NCBI GenBank assembly: GCA_027065835.1
Contig: JAMONK010000176.1
Span: 1-8,293 of the forward strand
From: Thermococcus sp.
Lineage (GTDB): Archaea > Methanobacteriota_B > Thermococci > Thermococcales > Thermococcaceae
Reading direction: 5' to 3'
DNA length: 8,293 bases
Both the position numbers and the translations under genes were made by a program. Under the pieces are notes generated by a model. The model ran no database searches. It saw nothing but the letters and a program-made list of their open reading frames with translations, and had not been told where the DNA came from. Of the stretch, positions 6,415 to 8,293 are shown piece after piece (position 1 is the stretch's first letter; each line of letters begins with the position of its first letter).

Positions 6415-7291
6415 TCAGATGTAATTCGGACATTGTTCTTTCACGAGCCTCAGGTTCTCCACGTCGGTACCAAAGTAGTACGCCCTGTGCGGGAAGTTCT
6501 TGGCGTACTGGACGTAATCGCAGGCCCACGATTTATGTTTCTCGGCTGTCTCTTGTGTGACATTACGATTAGCGGGGTTTACCTTTCCGTCGCACTCCAT
6601 CTCCATGTAGAGGTTGTCGAACTTATCGTCCCTGAACTCCTTAAAATTGGTGAACCACGTCTCCAGCTTCGCAGTCTTCCCAAAATAGTAACCGGACTGG
6701 GCGAACATGCGGGTGAAGTACCCGTCCAAGGTTTTAATATCCGTGTGCTCCCAGCTTATGCCCTCATGGACGTACGGTATCCATATGAACTCCTGCCCCC
6801 AGCCGAGGATTTTCTCGGAGAGCGAAGCTATGTCCTCCTCGTAAACGATCCCATCGGCGACCTGCCACGGATACTCCAGGTTCCAGTAGAAACCGCTCTC
6901 CAGCCCGCCCGTGTTCGTGTAAACGCCGTCAACCCAGCCCTTCCAGTAATCGAGGCCCCTCACCGCAGGTTTTACTGTATGGTGTGAGTCTTCAAACTCC
7001 TTCCACTGCTCCTTATCGTCCTTAACGAGCACCGGAATCTCGACGAGGTAAGGGAGCCCCGGGCTCACTTCCCGTTCAATCCACTGTGCAAGATTCTTAC
7101 CGTCATTGTATCCATCATTGTAAGTGGAGCCGCTCATCGGCATCCCCCCGAACTGTCCGTCTTTACCGCAGGTGTGGAGGGCGATTATGTAGTCGAACCC
7201 AAAGGTCGCTCAGGGATGCCGGCTTGTTGGTACCAAACGTTGCGTAGTTCCCACCAAAAGGCTTGAAATGCCAGAGCGCATACTTCGACAT
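6415..7291 (-). pseudogene. DUF4855-like (TIM-barrel glycosidase-like) gene with a single-base frameshift
   Basis: Two overlapping frames make one protein. The true start appears to be ATG at 7291, preceded by GGAGGAAG and a TATA box. That frame encodes MSKYALWHFKPFGGNYATFG and stops at 7163. The remaining protein continues in the next frame, where 7143-6415 encodes 242 residues. Dropping one base near 7198-7205 (CCTTTGGG on the minus strand) joins them into 291 residues, reading SLSDLGFDYIIALHTCG across the junction. In the joined protein, GFYWNLE (133-139), FIWIPYVHEG (168-177), QSGYYF (198-203) and MEMECD (229-234) resemble the conserved segments of DUF4855 proteins, which I recall as TIM-barrel, glycosidase-like. 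E139 and the acidic residues at 230-234 are candidate active-site residues. Four cysteines are present (41, 233, 257, 287). No signal peptide is visible. The frameshift may be real decay, a sequencing error or programmed. Family assignment is from motif memory and is moderate. Confidence 0.7.
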
Positions 7292-7295
7292 GGTA

Positions 7296-7303
7296 CTTCC
7301 TCC
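7296..7303 (-). promoter_or_regulatory. Ribosome binding site of the DUF4855-like gene
   Basis: The minus strand reads GGAGGAAG, ending 4 nt before the ATG at 7291, with the GGAGG core 7 nt away. It argues that translation begins at 7291 rather than at the internal ATG 7143, and so that the two frames belong to one gene. Confidence 0.75.
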
Positions 7304-7331
7304 AAACTTTTATGCTACACGTTATGCAACT

Positions 7332-7344
7332 CTTAAATATAAGC
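7332..7344 (-). promoter_or_regulatory. TATA box of the DUF4855-like/surface-protein operon
   Basis: The minus strand reads GCTTATATTTAAG, centred near 7338. A start about 25 bp downstream, near 7312, gives a leader of about 20 nt carrying the GGAGG site. It is the only convincing promoter for the two-gene unit ending at 5070. Confidence 0.65.
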
Positions 7345-7351
7345 CTTTCCA

Positions 7352-7366
7352 TTTACTTTAAGTAAA
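7352..7366. repeat. 15-bp palindrome upstream of the DUF4855-like promoter
   Basis: TTTACTT and AAGTAAA are perfect 7-bp arms around a single T. The palindrome sits 7 bp upstream of the TATA box at 7332-7344, where a transcription factor could act. Its arm differs by one base from the TTAACTT arm of the palindrome at 3484-3501, though the spacer is different. Confidence 0.4.
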
Positions 7367-7540
7367 GATTCTTCCTTTTTATCCTGAGTAGAACTCCATT
7401 CGGAAGGGCATTTTCACACCCCCTCAATCGATAGGAGCTGAAAGTAAGGCCCCGCAGCAGTGTGGTTGGCCCAAGGAATTCAAGAGCAAGGAACTTGTTC
7501 ACTGTCATGCGTTAATATCAACCGACAGGTACGAGCGGGA
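7367..7540. other. Intergenic DNA without a convincing gene
   Basis: This is most of the 280-bp gap (7304-7584) between the divergent DUF4855-like gene and ttuA. I see no RNA gene, no transposase motif and no CRISPR repeat. A minus-strand 10-codon reading frame (7411-7379) follows a GAGGGGGTG motif and could be a gene-start remnant. CAAGGAA occurs twice (7472-7478 and 7487-7493). The plus strand stays open in one frame from about 7433 into ttuA, but its translation resembles nothing I know. Confidence 0.4.
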
Positions 7541-7556
7541 GAAAGTGTTTAAATAC
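7541..7556 (+). promoter_or_regulatory. BRE/TATA promoter of ttuA
   Basis: GAAAGTGTTTAAATAC contains a BRE-like purine stretch followed by GTTTAAATA (centre about 7551). Initiation is expected near 7576, leaving a leader of about 15 nt before the ATG at 7591. Confidence 0.65.
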
Positions 7557-7590
7557 CACCGCCAAACTTCAACCGGGATGAGAAATGCCG

Positions 7591-8293
7591 ATGAGGTGCA
7601 AGTTCTGCGACAGGCCAGCCTTCATCAAGCTCCATTACCCGAAGACCTACCTCTGCCCCGAACACTTCACGGAGTACTTCGAGAGGAAGGTTAAGAGGAC
7701 GATAGAGCGCTACAAGCTGATCAAACCGGGCGAGAGGATTCTGGTCGTTGTGAGCGGGGGAAAGGACTCCGCCGTTACCGCCTACGTCCTCAAGAAGCTC
7801 GGCTACGAGGTCGAGTGCCTCCACATAAACCTCGGAATAGGCGAGTACTCGGAGAAGAGCGAGGAGTACGCCAAGAAACAGTGCGAGAAGCTCGGCGTTC
7901 CCCTCCACATCGTCCGCATTAAGGAGCTGCTCGGAAAGGGCATCGGCGAGGTTAGAACCAGAAGACCGACCTGTTCCTACTGCGGCTTAACCAAGCGCTA
8001 CATCTTCAACAAGTTCGCCTACGACAACGGCTTCGACGCGGTGGCGACCGGTCACAACCTCGACGACGAGGCGAGCTTCATCTTCGCCAACCTGATGAAC
8101 TGGAACACGCAGTACTTGGCAAAGCAGGGGCCGGTAACCCCGGCGCAGTTCAACGGAAAGCTCGTGAAGAAGATAAAACCGCTCTACGAGCTGACCGAGA
8201 GGGAGGTTGTAGCTTACGCTCTCGCCAACGGTATAGAGTACCACATCGAGGAATGCCCCCACGCGGTCGGGGCTCCGACCATAGAGTACAAGA
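7591..8293 (+). CDS. ttuA: tRNA-5-methyluridine(54) 2-sulfurtransferase TtuA, 3' end cut by window edge
   Basis: This ATP-dependent tRNA thiolase converts T54 of the T-loop to 2-thioribothymidine, a heat-stabilising modification, taking sulfur from the ubiquitin-like carrier TtuB. About 234 residues are present; the family is somewhat over 300. Counting from the ATG at 7591, an N-terminal zinc site is formed by C3-x2-C6 and C22-x2-H25. The PP-loop SGGKDS (55-60) binds ATP. Cysteines at 128 and 131 (CSYC) and 222 (EECP) are the expected [4Fe-4S] ligands. ATGHNLDDEA (152-161) is another family signature. A second zinc site should lie beyond the edge. An in-frame ATG at 7585 adds only Met-Pro. 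The 7591 start was preferred because family members begin M-x-C-x2-C and GGGATGA lies 8 nt upstream. The protein closely resembles my memory of Pyrococcus horikoshii TtuA. TtuB is not in this window. Confidence 0.93.
   Translation, partial: MRCKFCDRPAFIKLHYPKTYLCPEHFTEYFERKVKRTIERYKLIKPGERILVVVSGGKDSAVTAYVLKKLGYEVECLHINLGIGEYSEKSEEYAKKQCEKLGVPLHIVRIKELLGKGIGEVRTRRPTCSYCGLTKRYIFNKFAYDNGFDAVATGHNLDDEASFIFANLMNWNTQYLAKQGPVTPAQFNGKLVKKIKPLYELTEREVVAYALANGIEYHIEECPHAVGAPTIEYK

Noticed and set aside
6433..6987. Plus-strand open frame of 184 codons opposite the DUF4855-like gene
   Set aside because: It has no promoter or ribosome site, while the opposite strand carries recognisable conserved motifs in the same interval.
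7135..7149. GGGGGG directly before ATG 7143 as an independent start for the 242-residue frame
   Set aside because: The G-run encodes Gly-Gly in the same frame, is too close to the ATG for a normal ribosome site, and the frame continues upstream as good protein (GFDYIIALHTCGKDGQ). Re-initiation there cannot be fully excluded.
7472..7500. CAAGGAA direct repeat and GAACTTGTTC palindrome as attachment or CRISPR-like repeats
   Set aside because: There are only two copies 15 bp apart and short arms; there is no spacer-repeat series and no integrase nearby.
7433..7584. Plus-strand open frame running into ttuA as a possible transposase (TnpB) tail
   Set aside because: The translation shows none of the zinc-finger or catalytic residues of TnpB, and it crosses the ttuA promoter.

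Overview
The window looks like a piece of a Thermococcales chromosome, most likely Thermococcus. The evidence is archaeal: TATA/BRE-type promoters with very short or absent leaders, GGAGG-type ribosome binding sites, a Pyrococcus-type TtuA tRNA thiolase, a MarC/SnatA-family membrane protein, a COG2509 FAD-dependent dehydrogenase and a densely sequon-bearing, C-terminally anchored surface protein. Genus is inferred from remembered protein similarity; no database search was possible.

Layout. Positions 1-3383 hold four minus-strand genes. In transcription order these are a two-CBS-domain protein (3383-2859), a CPA2/NapA-type cation:proton antiporter (2840-1689, 18 bp downstream), a MarC-family protein (1613-999) with its own TATA box placed for leaderless transcription, and histidyl-tRNA synthetase (924 to the left edge, 3' end missing). 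A roughly 200-bp divergent promoter region (3384-3586) with two palindromes separates them from a plus-strand COG2509 FAD-dependent dehydrogenase (3587-5059). That gene runs tail-to-tail, with only 10 bp between, into a minus-strand pair. The pair consists of an upstream DUF4855-like gene (7291-6415), broken by a single-base frameshift, and a downstream secreted, membrane-anchored protein (6380-5070). A 280-bp region with no convincing gene (7304-7584) follows, and then plus-strand ttuA begins (7591 to the right edge, truncated).

How the genes relate. The CBS protein and antiporter are almost certainly co-transcribed, and the CBS protein may be an adenine-nucleotide sensor linked to ion homeostasis (inference). 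HisS and TtuA are tRNA housekeeping functions; TtuA makes the 2-thio modification of T54 that stabilises tRNA in thermophiles. The DUF4855-like/surface-protein pair is the accessory part of the window and the least understood. I see no rRNA, tRNA, CRISPR array, intact insertion sequence or replication origin, and no obvious new defence system. The most interesting items are the frameshift in the DUF4855-like gene, its pairing with the anchored glycoprotein-like protein, and the palindromes next to three promoters.
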